Notes: generated from the sequence alone by a model not told the origin. 64,000 nt of DNA from Aggregatibacter sp. 2125159857 (GCF_017798005.1 NZ_CP072548.1:1860001-1924000), one strand, 5' to 3'. Positions 19,570 to 28,428 are shown, numbered from the stretch's first letter. A program made the numbers and translations.

Positions 19570-21036
19570 ATGAGTATTCTCAGTTATGCCCAAAAAATCG
19601 GGCAAGCCTTAATGGTGCCGGTGGCAGTATTGCCGGCCGCCGCCGTACTAATGGGGATCGGCTATTGGCTAGACCCTGACGGTTGGGGGGCGAATAGCCA
19701 ACTTGCCGCCTTGCTCATCAAATCCGGGGCTGCCATCATCGACAACATGGGCTTATTATTTGCCGTGGGCGTGGCGTTCGGGTTATCTAAAGACAAACAC
19801 GGTTCAGCCGCCCTTTCCGGTTTGGTAGGTTACTATGTGGTGACCACTCTACTCGCACCGGGTGGCGTGGCACAATTACAACATCTTGATCCAAGCCAAG
19901 TGCCTGCCGCTTTCGGTAAAATCAATAACCAATTTATCGGGATCTTAATCGGTGTGCTTTCTGCTGAACTTTACAACCGTTTCTATCAAGTAGAGTTGCC
20001 AAAAGCCCTGTCCTTCTTCAGTGGAAAACGTTTAGTTCCAATCGTGGTCTCTTTCGCCATGATTGCGCTCTCTTTCATTCTGCTTTATGTATGGCCTTAT
20101 ATCTTCAACGCATTAGTTTCTTTCGGTGAATCCATTAAAGATTTAGGTGCTGTGGGTGCGGGTATTTACGGTTTCTTCAACCGTCTATTAATTCCGGTTG
20201 GCTTACACCACGCGTTAAACTCTGTATTCTGGTTTGACGTTGCCGGCATTAACGATATTCCTAACTTCTTAGGTGGTGCAAAATCCATCGCTGAAGGCAC
20301 TGCCACTGTGGGTGTGACCGGTATGTATCAAGCAGGTTTCTTCCCGGTCATGATGTTCGGTTTACCGGGTGCGGCATTAGCGATTTACCAATGTGCAAAA
20401 CCAAGCCAAAAAGTGAAAGTGGCGTCTATCATGTTAGCGGGTGCATTTGCTTCTTTCTTCACCGGTATCACTGAACCACTTGAATTCTCCTTCATGTTCG
20501 TCGCACCAATTCTTTATGTATTACACGCATTATTAACCGGTATTTCCGTGTTTATCGCAGCGAGCATGCACTGGATTGCGGGCTTCGGCTTCAGCGCAGG
20601 TTTAGTGGATATGGTGTTATCTTCACGCAACCCATTAGCCGTTGACTGGTACATGTTATTGGTACAAGGCTTAGTCTTCTTCACCATTTACTACGTTGTT
20701 TTCCGTTTTGCTATCCAAGCCTTCAACTTAAAAACCATCGGTCGCACGGAAAACACAGAAGAGTCTGCCACAGCACAACCTGCCACCAACCAATCACGCG
20801 AAGAAAGAGCGGTCAAATTTATTGACGCTTTAGGCGGTGCGGATAACTTTAAAACAATTGACGCTTGTATCACTCGTTTACGTTTAACTTTAGTGGATCG
20901 CAATAAGATCAACGAAGAACAATTAAAATCGCTCGGGTCTAAAGGCAACGTGAAACTAGGTAATGATGGTTTACAAGTCATTCTGGGAACAGAAGCGGAA
21001 TTGGTTGCAGAAGCCATTAAGGCGAAAGTGAAATAG
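19570..21036 (+). CDS. nagE: PTS EIICB for N-acetylglucosamine (NagE-like, no EIIA domain)
   Basis: This 488-residue PTS permease has an EIIC domain of about ten helices (residues 1 to about 385, with GLHHALNSVFWFD and FTGITEPLEFSF). A short linker (TEESATAQPATNQ) leads to an EIIB domain whose phosphorylated Cys is in IDACITRLRL. It would import GlcNAc as GlcNAc-6-P, feeding NagA and NagB nearby. Unlike E. coli NagE (about 650 residues) it has no C-terminal EIIA, so it must borrow EIIA-Glc (Crr) from elsewhere. The start at 19570 has AAAGGAGTTCTT upstream. Glucosamine or glucose as substrate cannot be excluded from sequence alone. Confidence 0.85.
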   Translation: MSILSYAQKIGQALMVPVAVLPAAAVLMGIGYWLDPDGWGANSQLAALLIKSGAAIIDNMGLLFAVGVAFGLSKDKHGSAALSGLVGYYVVTTLLAPGGVAQLQHLDPSQVPAAFGKINNQFIGILIGVLSAELYNRFYQVELPKALSFFSGKRLVPIVVSFAMIALSFILLYVWPYIFNALVSFGESIKDLGAVGAGIYGFFNRLLIPVGLHHALNSVFWFDVAGINDIPNFLGGAKSIAEGTATVGVTGMYQAGFFPVMMFGLPGAALAIYQCAKPSQKVKVASIMLAGAFASFFTGITEPLEFSFMFVAPILYVLHALLTGISVFIAASMHWIAGFGFSAGLVDMVLSSRNPLAVDWYMLLVQGLVFFTIYYVVFRFAIQAFNLKTIGRTENTEESATAQPATNQSREERAVKFIDALGGADNFKTIDACITRLRLTLVDRNKINEEQLKSLGSKGNVKLGNDGLQVILGTEAELVAEAIKAKVK

Positions 21037-21131
21037 TGCAAATCATATTAAACAACGAATGTGTTTAAATTAACGAACGTGTTTAAATTGATGTTGCAAC
21101 ACAATTTATCAGACGATCAGCGTCTGTCTCT

Positions 21132-21170
21132 CTAAAAAAATGGCACCCTTAACGGAAGGGTGCCAATCAT
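21132..21170 (-). terminator. Terminator between nagE and the AhpD-like gene
   Basis: GGCACCCTT (21142-21150) pairs with AAGGGTGCC (21156-21164). On the minus strand it is followed by ATTTTTTT, so it mainly ends the AhpD-like gene. On the plus strand a weaker hairpin CAGACG/CGTCTG (21110-21126) also precedes it. Confidence 0.8.
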
Positions 21171-21190
21171 ATAAAGTTCCTAATAAATGC

Positions 21191-21532
21191 TTAGTCTTTT
21201 TGCGTATTATAAGCTTCTAATGCGCGTAAAGAATAGGTGTAAGCCGCACCTGCATTTAATGCGATAGACATCGCTAATGCGGCAGCCACTTCTTCTTCAG
21301 TTGCACCGGCTTTTACCGCTTCGGCAGCGTGTACACCGATACAGCTTTCGCAACGGGTGGTCACAGCTACGGCAAGGGCGATTAATTCACGGGTTTTCAC
21401 ATCTAAAACATTGCCTTCTGCTGCGGCTGCGCCTAGTGCACCGTAGGCTTGTAACATTTTCGGATGTTTTTTACCTAATTCGCCGAATGATTTTTTTACG
21501 TGGGCAACATCATTTTTCCAATCTGCAAACAT
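21191..21532 (-). CDS. Carboxymuconolactone decarboxylase / AhpD-like protein
   Basis: This 113-residue protein of the AhpD/CMD family has the redox pair CESCIGVH, with the conserved Glu upstream (TRELIALAVAV) and downstream helices EEVAAALAMSIALNAGAAYTYS. The CxxC-xxxH arrangement suggests an alkylhydroperoxidase-like disulfide chemistry rather than lactone decarboxylation. I chose the ATG at 21532 with AAGGAG upstream. The frame is open 24 codons further. It diverges from an AraC-type regulator, the same pair as HI1053/HI1052 in H. influenzae as I remember it, which suggests that regulator controls it. The substrate is unknown. Confidence 0.88.
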   Translation of the reverse strand: MFADWKNDVAHVKKSFGELGKKHPKMLQAYGALGAAAAEGNVLDVKTRELIALAVAVTTRCESCIGVHAAEAVKAGATEEEVAAALAMSIALNAGAAYTYSLRALEAYNTQKD

Positions 21533-21645
21533 GATTTTTCTCCTTAATTTAGGTTGGAATCCATTTAAATTTCGCAACAAATTATAGGCAAATTCGTCTA
21601 TCATACTTGCTCATTCGTCTTAACTTTTATTCGTAAAATCTCATT

Positions 21646-22554
21646 ATGGACTGTTTAGATAAACTTATTCAGCTGGCACAGGTGAGCGGTGAAGTGAATA
21701 TTCGCTGCCTGTTTCAAGGACAGTGGCAAATTCAACCGAATATCGCCGAAAATCAATATGTGGGTGCATTTCACTTGATTGAACAGGGCGAATGCTGGCT
21801 CACGTTAGATAAAAAACAAATTCATTTGCAAGCGGGCGATATCTTTTTTCTCCCGCAAAATCGACCGCACTTAATTGCCGGACAGGCACAGAATTTGTCG
21901 GAAAATAATGTGCCTCATGCCCAAGATAACCGCTCTACGTTGTTTAAAGTGTATAGCATTGGGCAGAATTCGGCAGATTTGAAAATGTTCTGCGGTTTGT
22001 TTTATTACAGCAAACCCTCCCTGCTTATTGATTCGTTACCGGAATATTTGCATTTATCGCTCAATGACACACCGGTGCAACCGCTGATTCGCTTAATGCA
22101 ACAGGAGGCGGATAATCATCAAAGCGGTGCAAAATCGCTGATGGATGCCTTAGTTACTGTGTTGTTTATTTATATTTTGCGCCACGGACTACAAGCCAAT
22201 CTGCTTCATTGCGGATTATTTGCCGGGTTACAAGACAAGCGCTTAGGCAAGGTATTAGAACAGTTATTTAATGCGCCGCAACAGGCGTGGAATATGGATG
22301 CCTTGGCAGCGTTGGCTGCGATGTCACGGGCGAATTTCATGCGGGTATTTCAGCAAAAAATCGGTATGGCACCGGGCAAATTCTTAACGCAACTGCGTTT
22401 GCAAGAAGCGGCATTATTGTTAAATAAAACACAAAAAAATATTTTGTCGGTGGCATTGGAGGTGGGCTATCAATCGGAAGCGCATTTTAGCAAAGCCTTT
22501 AAAGCACTGTATGGCATGACCCCAAGTCAATATCGAAAGGCCGAACAGGTTTAG
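21646..22554 (+). CDS. AraC-family transcriptional regulator with N-terminal cupin
   Basis: This 302-residue protein has an N-terminal cupin-type sensor domain (about residues 20-170, with LQAGDIFFLPQNRPHLI). The C-terminal AraC DNA-binding domain (about 200-300) contains two helix-turn-helices, WNMDALAALAAMSRANFMRVF and ILSVALEVGYQSEAHFSKAF, and ends YGMTPSQYRK. It probably controls the divergent AhpD-like gene and the downstream exporter. The three together recall HI1051-HI1053. The ligand is unknown. Confidence 0.9.
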   Translation: MDCLDKLIQLAQVSGEVNIRCLFQGQWQIQPNIAENQYVGAFHLIEQGECWLTLDKKQIHLQAGDIFFLPQNRPHLIAGQAQNLSENNVPHAQDNRSTLFKVYSIGQNSADLKMFCGLFYYSKPSLLIDSLPEYLHLSLNDTPVQPLIRLMQQEADNHQSGAKSLMDALVTVLFIYILRHGLQANLLHCGLFAGLQDKRLGKVLEQLFNAPQQAWNMDALAALAAMSRANFMRVFQQKIGMAPGKFLTQLRLQEAALLLNKTQKNILSVALEVGYQSEAHFSKAFKALYGMTPSQYRKAEQV

Positions 22555-22633
22555 GCGATGTGGAGGTTTTACGCTATAATGTATTCCATATAGGCAACAG
22601 CGTGGTTGCCCTTTGTTTTTAAGGAAAGAGGAC

Positions 22634-24478
22634 ATGTTAAATAAAATTTTTAGTTGGTTTGAGCATCGCTTGAACCCCTATCCCGACCAATCGCCGAAAA
22701 CGCCGGATAAAGGGTTGTTCCGCTTTATTTGGTCGAGCATCGAAGGCATGAAAGGTTGGATTTTGCTGTTAGCGGTGCTGACGATCGGCAACGGTGTGAT
22801 GGAAGCCATGTTGTTCCAATTCATGGGCTTGTTGGTGGATTGGTTGGGGGCTTATACTCCAGTAACCTTATGGCAGGAAAAAGGCCATTTACTCATGGGG
22901 ATGGGCGGCTTGTTAGTCTTTAGCATTATGTGGTTATTTTTAGCCTCTGCAGTGCGTTTACAAACTTTACAAGGCGTGTTCCCGATGCGTTTGCGCTGGA
23001 ATTTCCATCGTCTGATGTTGGGACAAAGTTTAAGTTTTTACCAAGACGAATTTGCCGGTAGGGTATCTGCCAAAGTTATGCAGACAGCTTTAGCGGTGCG
23101 TGATACGGTGCTGACCATCGCCGATATGTTGGTTTATGTGGTAGTGTATTTTGTCACCTCAGGCTTGGTGTTGGCTTCATTAGATAGTTGGTTCCTTGTG
23201 CCTTTCTTCGTTTGGATTGTGCTGTTTATCACTATTTTGCGTTTGTTAATTCCTCGTCTTGCCAAAACTGCCGAACGTCAGGCAGATGCCCGTTCATTAA
23301 TGACGGGGCGAATCACCGATGCCTATTCCAATATTGCTACGGTGAAACTCTTTTCCCATGGTGATCGAGAAGCAAGTTATGCTAAACGTTCTATGGAGGA
23401 ATTTATGGTCACGGTGCATGCTCAAATGCGTTTGGCAACCTCGCTAGACAGCTTAACTTACATCAATAATGTCGTGCTGATTCTAAGTACCGCGATCATT
23501 GGTGTTCTGCTATGGCAACAAGGGCTGGTCGGTGTCGGTGCCATTGCCACGTCCACCGCCATGGCGTTGCGTGTTCATGGGTTGTCCCGTTGGATTATGT
23601 GGGAATCGGCACGCTTGTTTGAAAATATCGGTACGGTAAATGACGGTATGAATACGCTGACCAAGCCGCAGACTATTTTGGATAAACCGAATTGCCCACC
23701 GTTAAATGTCACGCGTGGAGAGATTAAATTTAACGACCTCAGTTTTGCCTATGATCCGGCAAAACCTTTGTTGAGCCATTTTAATTTAACCATTAAACCG
23801 GGTGAAAAAGTGGGGTTGATTGGACGTTCCGGCGCGGGTAAATCTACCATTGTGAATTTATTATTACGTTTCTATGAGGCCCAGCATGGCTCCATTACCA
23901 TTGATGGACAAAACGTGTTAGATGTCAGCCAAGAAAGCCTGCGTAGTCAAATTGGCTTGGTGACGCAAGATACCTCCTTATTGCACCGTTCCGTGCGTGA
24001 TAACATCGTGTACGGCAGACCAAGTGCCACCGAGCAGGAAATGTTGGATGCCGCCACACGTGCCGAAGCGGCGGATTTTATTCCGTTTTTAAGCGATGCA
24101 CAGGGACGCAAGGGATATGATGCGCACGTTGGTGAACGTGGCGTGAAACTCTCCGGCGGACAACGCCAACGTATCGCCATCGCCCGCGTGATGTTAAAAG
24201 ATGCGCCAATTTTGTTATTGGATGAAGCCACCAGCGCGCTGGATTCTGAAGTGGAAGCGGCAATCCAAGAAAGTTTGGATAAAATGATGGAAAACAAAAC
24301 CGTTATCGCCATCGCGCACCGTTTATCCACGATTGCCGCGATGGATCGTCTGATTGTGTTGGATCGCGGACAAATTGTAGAGCAAGGCACGCATGCCGAA
24401 TTACTCGCACAAAACGGTCTTTATGCCAAATTATGGCAGCACCAAAGCGGTGGCTTCTTGAGTGGGCATACGGATTAA
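22634..24478 (+). CDS. ABC exporter, fused membrane and ATPase domains
   Basis: This 614-residue half-transporter has a six-helix ABC membrane domain (about residues 35-335) and an ATPase domain. The ATPase domain shows Walker A GRSGAGKSTIVN, signature LSGGQRQRIAIAR, Walker B PILLLDEATSALD and H-loop IAIAHRLSTIAAMD. It would act as a homodimeric exporter in the inner membrane, resembling H. influenzae HI1051, and its substrate is unknown. The start at 22634 follows AAGGAAAGAGGAC. The last codons (YAKLWQHQSGGFLSGHTD) are reproduced twice more downstream at 24696-24751 and 24966-25021 in a tandem duplication. Confidence 0.92.
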   Translation: MLNKIFSWFEHRLNPYPDQSPKTPDKGLFRFIWSSIEGMKGWILLLAVLTIGNGVMEAMLFQFMGLLVDWLGAYTPVTLWQEKGHLLMGMGGLLVFSIMWLFLASAVRLQTLQGVFPMRLRWNFHRLMLGQSLSFYQDEFAGRVSAKVMQTALAVRDTVLTIADMLVYVVVYFVTSGLVLASLDSWFLVPFFVWIVLFITILRLLIPRLAKTAERQADARSLMTGRITDAYSNIATVKLFSHGDREASYAKRSMEEFMVTVHAQMRLATSLDSLTYINNVVLILSTAIIGVLLWQQGLVGVGAIATSTAMALRVHGLSRWIMWESARLFENIGTVNDGMNTLTKPQTILDKPNCPPLNVTRGEIKFNDLSFAYDPAKPLLSHFNLTIKPGEKVGLIGRSGAGKSTIVNLLLRFYEAQHGSITIDGQNVLDVSQESLRSQIGLVTQDTSLLHRSVRDNIVYGRPSATEQEMLDAATRAEAADFIPFLSDAQGRKGYDAHVGERGVKLSGGQRQRIAIARVMLKDAPILLLDEATSALDSEVEAAIQESLDKMMENKTVIAIAHRLSTIAAMDRLIVLDRGQIVEQGTHAELLAQNGLYAKLWQHQSGGFLSGHTD

Positions 24479-25090
24479 AAACATTTAAAAAAATGACCGC
24501 ACTTTAAAAACAAAATACCGAGCATGATGGCTCGGTATTTTATTGCACAAATGATTATTAACATGAACCTTGATGTGTAATTCGTGATTTTGTTCGTAGC
24601 GTGCATCTTGATGCACGACCAAATTACGCACGGAACGTTATTTAACGCTTTCGGGCATTCATGATTTCGTGCAACAAGTTGCACGCTACGATTCTATGCC
24701 AAATTATGGCAACACCAAAGTGGTGGCTTCTTGAGTGGACATACGGATTAAAAACATTTAAAAAAACGACCGCACTTTAAAAACAAAATACCGAGCATTA
24801 TGGCTCGGTATTTTATTGCACAAATGATTAACATTAACCTCGATGTGTAATTCGTGATTGCGTTCGTAGCGTGCATCTTGATGCACGACCAAATTACGCA
24901 CAGAACGTTATTTAACTCTTTCGGGCATTCATGATTTCGTGCAACAAGTTGCACGCTACGATTCTATGCCAAATTATGGCAACACCAAAGTGGTGGTTTT
25001 TTGAGTGAACATACAGATTAAAAACATTTCAAAAAACGACCGCACTTTAAAAACAAAATACCGAGCATGATGGCTCGGTATTTTATTTGA
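24423..25090 (+). repeat. Three tandem copies of exporter 3' end plus terminator plus element A
   Basis: Units begin at 24423, 24696 and 24966 (periods 273 and 270). Each holds about 55 bases of the exporter's 3' coding end with stop, an A-rich segment with the uptake signal ACCGCACTT, and a strong terminator AAATACCGAGC...GCTCGGTATTT (24513-24540, 24786-24813, 25056-25083). Copies 1 and 2 then carry a paired hairpin of element A: GTAGCGTGCA... at 24596 and 24866, inverted partner at 24667-24689 and 24937-24959. Copy 3 ends after the terminator, next to the amidohydrolase stop. Copies 2 and 3 keep the stop and reading frame with mostly synonymous changes. There is no other gene in this 600-base stretch. 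Confidence 0.9.
24513..24545 (+). terminator. Terminator of the ABC exporter (first of three copies)
   Basis: AAATACCGAGC (24513-24523) pairs with GCTCGGTATTT (24530-24540), loop ATGATG, followed by TATT. It is symmetric enough to work on both strands. The third copy (25056-25083) lies 7 bases from the amidohydrolase stop and serves that minus-strand gene. Confidence 0.85.
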
Positions 25091-26080
25091 TTAATCAATG
25101 CCTAAGACTTTACGGCCGTTGATACTGGCGATATTCACCATGGCGTCTAAGTCCGGGAAACGACAACCGGCGGCCAATAAGCTCAATTCCTGCCACATAT
25201 CCCCTTCACACAACGGCACCATGTAGTCACAAATATTATCCGTACCAATCGCCACCGTAATCCCTTCCGGAATCATTTCATCGGCTGGGGTTAACGCATT
25301 GTGGAACGGCATGAGTTCTTCCTTACGATTACTGTCAATCCATGCCATCGGGCAAGCAATCATCATCATTTGTGCTTGGCGCATTTTTTCATAGAGACGA
25401 TAACGATATTCTTTGGAATGCGATCCAATGGAGATGCCGTGAATAGCGACCACGCGTCCTTGCATACCGTGTTCAATAGTTTTATCACACAACTGCTCCG
25501 TTTCAATTTCTGTCGGTGAATTAAATTGATCCACGTGAACATGACACATAATGCCGCGTGATTTGGCGGTATCCAACAAAATATCCATGGCTTCCAAACC
25601 ACGTCCATAATCCAACTCATCACGGTATGGCAAGCCACCAATCATATCCACCATCTCAGAGCCTATGTCAAACCACTTGCGCGCAGTGGGTTCAATCACG
25701 CCTTTTAAAGTTTGGTTCGCAAATTTCAAGACGATGTCATGTTTATAGACTTCACGTGCCTTGTGGGCGGCGATAATCGCACGATCTTCACACACCGGGT
25801 CAATGTCCACAAACGTCCCGAAAGCCGTCACCCCTTGGGAAATCATCAATTCAATTGATTGACAAAAACGGGCATAGTAGTCATCCACCGAAGAGGTACG
25901 TTTAACCTCATCCACCAAATCCCATTTTTGTTGCAAATTACAGCTTTGATAAATGCCAATTTTTTCCGGTGTCATGGTAAAGGCACGATCCGCATGCGCA
26001 TGCGCATTCACCCAGCCGCCTTTTTTAATAATTTCATCGCGAATATAAGTTTTAAAACTACGAACGTGACTTTTCGTCAT
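25091..26080 (-). CDS. Amidohydrolase, cytosine-deaminase-like
   Basis: This 329-residue metal-dependent hydrolase has all the usual metal ligands. The HxH motif is in WVNAHAHADRAF (His27, His29), a His in MCHVHVDQF, a His in VVAIHGISIG, and the catalytic Asp in AIGTDNICDYM. The pattern is that of the cytosine deaminase/N-isopropylammelide branch of amidohydrolases, which deaminate or hydrolyse nitrogen heterocycles. The exact substrate cannot be read from the sequence. GGAG precedes the ATG. A hairpin with a T run and a short open frame lie upstream, so expression may be attenuated. Confidence 0.8.
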   Translation of the reverse strand: MTKSHVRSFKTYIRDEIIKKGGWVNAHAHADRAFTMTPEKIGIYQSCNLQQKWDLVDEVKRTSSVDDYYARFCQSIELMISQGVTAFGTFVDIDPVCEDRAIIAAHKAREVYKHDIVLKFANQTLKGVIEPTARKWFDIGSEMVDMIGGLPYRDELDYGRGLEAMDILLDTAKSRGIMCHVHVDQFNSPTEIETEQLCDKTIEHGMQGRVVAIHGISIGSHSKEYRYRLYEKMRQAQMMMIACPMAWIDSNRKEELMPFHNALTPADEMIPEGITVAIGTDNICDYMVPLCEGDMWQELSLLAAGCRFPDLDAMVNIASINGRKVLGID

Positions 26081-26126
26081 AGTGACTCCATAAGTAAATG
26101 TAACGGATAGGCAGGGAGCAAATAGA

Positions 26127-26158
26127 AAAAAATCCTCATAGAAGAGGATTTTGTATTA
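26127..26158 (-). terminator. Terminator or attenuator upstream of the amidohydrolase
   Basis: On the minus strand AAAATCCTC, loop TTCTAT, GAGGATTTTTTTC forms a short stem with a T run. It lies about 180 bases after the yejM stop and about 50 bases before the amidohydrolase start. It could end yejM transcripts or attenuate the amidohydrolase. A -10-like TATACT (minus strand, 26273-26278) and a short open frame (ATG at 26244 with AGGAC) precede it. Confidence 0.65.
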
Positions 26159-26335
26159 ATTGAAAATAGGCAGGCGTTCAATGACAATGCATTGAAATAA
26201 CAGATAATGTTATAAAAAATTCGCAGATTTTTAATTAATAACATCGTATTTGTCCTAATGAAATTGCGCGCTAGTATAAAACCCGGCGGCACAAAAATAT
26301 AATTGATTCTGGCTATTAGTCAGGCACATTTTCAA

Positions 26336-28081
26336 TCATTTTTCTAAAAATGATCGCTCTTTATTGAACACTTCTAAGAACAAACCTAACGGCGGTCTTT
26401 CTGATGAAATCTTCTGATAAGTGCGGTCATATTTTTGATAGTTTCCACGCGCATCAATATGATATTGCGTGCCATCCGGCAGAATAATCACATTCCAACG
26501 ATAATTGGAAACTAAGACCCAATCTGTGGCTTGTTTTAAATCGAATAAATCACGCCCTTGCGCATAATCCCTGATCGGATTTTTTACGTTGAAAACGTGT
26601 TTCATCAACGCCGGCAATAAATCTACATGGGCAGTTAATTTGGTGATTTTTGTCGCCGGCAAATCCTGCCAGTGCACAATCATCGGTACTTGCACTTCGT
26701 CACGAGAGAAATCATTGATTTCTTCTTTTTCTGTCAACGTGTTGAAACGATACCCATGCTCTGCGGTAATCAGCACAATCGTGTTCGGCAAATCTAATTC
26801 CGGCAAGAGTTGACCTAAGAGTTCATCCAGTTTGCCAAGCTGTTGTTGATACTTATCTTGCGCCAAATTGGGTTCAATATTTAAACTCAAATATCCCCAA
26901 AACGGTTTTTCCTGTTGTTTAGCGGAATCCAACCAGCGTTTAAAAGACTGCACCGCAACTGGGTTGCTATTATCACCGGTTAATTTTGCTTTCGGATAAA
27001 TCGCACGACGGAAAATCGCGTTATCAAATTTATTCGCAGAAAATAAGCCTTGCATATATTGCTGTTGGGCAACGCGTTCAACCAAAACGGAAGGGGTTTT
27101 ATTGCTGAGCAGGCTGTCGGTATAGCTCGCGTTCAATCCATAAAATAACCCGGTTAAACCGGCATTGTTATTATTGCCGCTACTGTAATGGTTGGTAAAT
27201 TGCGTGGAATGTTGTGCAAACGCCGCCAAATTCGGCATAGTTTCCATATCAACGGCATCATAACGTAAGCCGGAAACCGTAATCAGCAGCACATTGGTCT
27301 TTTCTTGCGGTGCCTCAAAAAGCAATGGGTTTCTCGGGTAGTTAATCGCTAATGCATCTAAACGCCCTTCTTGTTCGAGGCGTTGGGAATATTCTTGCTT
27401 ATTGATAAAACCATGTTTTTCCAAGAAAGAGCGCGCTGTCATCGGATAAGACAGCGGGAAATTGGAACGTTGCATCGTAATCGGACGATATAAATAAGCA
27501 TCCGCCCACGCATAAATCAGATGGGTGGCAATAAAAGTGCAAACAAAAAAGACGCCAACGCCTCTTAACCATTTTTGTCGTTCCAAACTACGCAGCTTTT
27601 GCCAAGACCAGCGAGAAAACAACATTTGCACTAATAGAATCAACGGCATCGGCGTAAAGAACAGTTGCCAGTTACGCGATAATTCGCCGTTTTCCGGATT
27701 CACCAACAAATTCCAAACAAGGGAAGATAAATGCAGGTTAAACCGCACAAAAACTTCCGTATCGACTAATAATAATGTATTGCCGATTGTGGCAAGAATG
27801 ACCGTGAGTCCACGAAAAGTGCGGTGGTTTTTCACAATAAAACTGAGGGGGAAGATCACCAACAAATAAAAGGCGAAAACAATAAAACTAAAGTGCCCTA
27901 ATAAGCTGATGAAAAAGTAAATTTTGCCAAAGAGTGTATCCGGCCAATCAATAATAAACGCATAGCGGGCACCGATAAAAATTGCCCAAAGAATATTAAA
28001 AAAAGCAAACCAGTGCCCCCACGAAATCTTCTGTGAGGTTTCTTCACGATATTGTCTGCTGTTGAATTTCCACATTGCCAA
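26336..28081 (-). CDS. yejM: Inner-membrane LPS regulator YejM/PbgA/LapC-like sulfatase-fold protein
   Basis: This 581-residue protein has five N-terminal membrane helices (about residues 20-190) and a large periplasmic alkaline-phosphatase/sulfatase-fold domain. Recognisable segments of that domain are TNVLLITVSGLRYDAVDMETMPNL, HYSSGNNNNAGLTGLFYG and ITAEHGYRF. The nucleophile position of true sulfatases is not conserved in this family. In E. coli YejM binds lipid A and, through LapB, controls LpxC turnover and so the LPS level. It is directly downstream of yejL (no gap), and the yejL-yejM pair diverges from yejK as in E. coli and H. influenzae. Confidence 0.92.
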   Translation of the reverse strand: MAMWKFNSRQYREETSQKISWGHWFAFFNILWAIFIGARYAFIIDWPDTLFGKIYFFISLLGHFSFIVFAFYLLVIFPLSFIVKNHRTFRGLTVILATIGNTLLLVDTEVFVRFNLHLSSLVWNLLVNPENGELSRNWQLFFTPMPLILLVQMLFSRWSWQKLRSLERQKWLRGVGVFFVCTFIATHLIYAWADAYLYRPITMQRSNFPLSYPMTARSFLEKHGFINKQEYSQRLEQEGRLDALAINYPRNPLLFEAPQEKTNVLLITVSGLRYDAVDMETMPNLAAFAQHSTQFTNHYSSGNNNNAGLTGLFYGLNASYTDSLLSNKTPSVLVERVAQQQYMQGLFSANKFDNAIFRRAIYPKAKLTGDNSNPVAVQSFKRWLDSAKQQEKPFWGYLSLNIEPNLAQDKYQQQLGKLDELLGQLLPELDLPNTIVLITAEHGYRFNTLTEKEEINDFSRDEVQVPMIVHWQDLPATKITKLTAHVDLLPALMKHVFNVKNPIRDYAQGRDLFDLKQATDWVLVSNYRWNVIILPDGTQYHIDARGNYQKYDRTYQKISSERPPLGLFLEVFNKERSFLEK

Positions 28082-28303
28082 TTATTTCGCTGTGTTAATG
28101 GAATTGAGTAGTGCCTCAGAAAAGGCTTGTGCCAGCACCTTTTGCTGTTGCTTGCCCAAACTGCCGGTGAGCAAATTGGTGGTCATATTGCCTAAAACAA
28201 TTAAGGATAAATCCAATGGCGCTTGGTGTTTTTCAAGCACTGCGATCATGTCGTTTAAAATTGCATCTATTTGTTTATCTTGATATTTTGATTGAATTGC
28301 CAT
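28082..28303 (-). CDS. yejL: YejL family small protein (DUF1414)
   Basis: This is a 73-residue soluble helical protein with the typical YejL start, AIQSKYQDKQIDAILNDMI, and the family core LDLSLIVLGNMTTNLL. Its function is unknown. It is encoded immediately before yejM (the stop and the next start are adjacent) and divergently from yejK, a conserved gamma-proteobacterial arrangement. Its length matches the family (about 75). Confidence 0.92.
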   Translation of the reverse strand: MAIQSKYQDKQIDAILNDMIAVLEKHQAPLDLSLIVLGNMTTNLLTGSLGKQQQKVLAQAFSEALLNSINTAK

Positions 28304-28371
28304 GTTTGATTAGCCAATTAATGTAAAGCGTTACGTATATTAACCGATAATTGGGCTAATCCTAACATATT

Positions 28372-28428
28372 TTGTTAGTTCTGTTAAAAAGTGCGGTTAT
28401 AATAGCAGGCGTTTTTTAAGGTGATTTT
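28372..28428 (+). promoter_or_regulatory. Probable yejK promoter with uptake signal in the spacer
   Basis: TATAAT (28398-28403) lies 25 bases before the yejK ATG. TTAGTT at 28375-28380 is 17 bases upstream and a weak -35. An AAGTGCGGT uptake signal (28389-28397) fills the spacer and touches the -10. AAGG precedes the start codon. Confidence 0.5.

Noticed and set aside
24475..24954. Two similar minus-strand frames of 69 and 68 codons (24475-24684 and 24748-24954)
   Set aside because: Both are readings of the duplicated terminator plus palindromic repeat. Their similarity comes from DNA duplication, and neither shows gene features.
24696..25021. Extra copies of the exporter's C-terminal codons as separate genes
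   Set aside because: They are short, lack start signals and carry the parent's stop; they are duplicated gene ends.
26077..26292. 71-codon frame upstream of the amidohydrolase as a real protein
   Set aside because: It crosses a terminator hairpin and the amidohydrolase ribosome site; at most its first part is a leader peptide.
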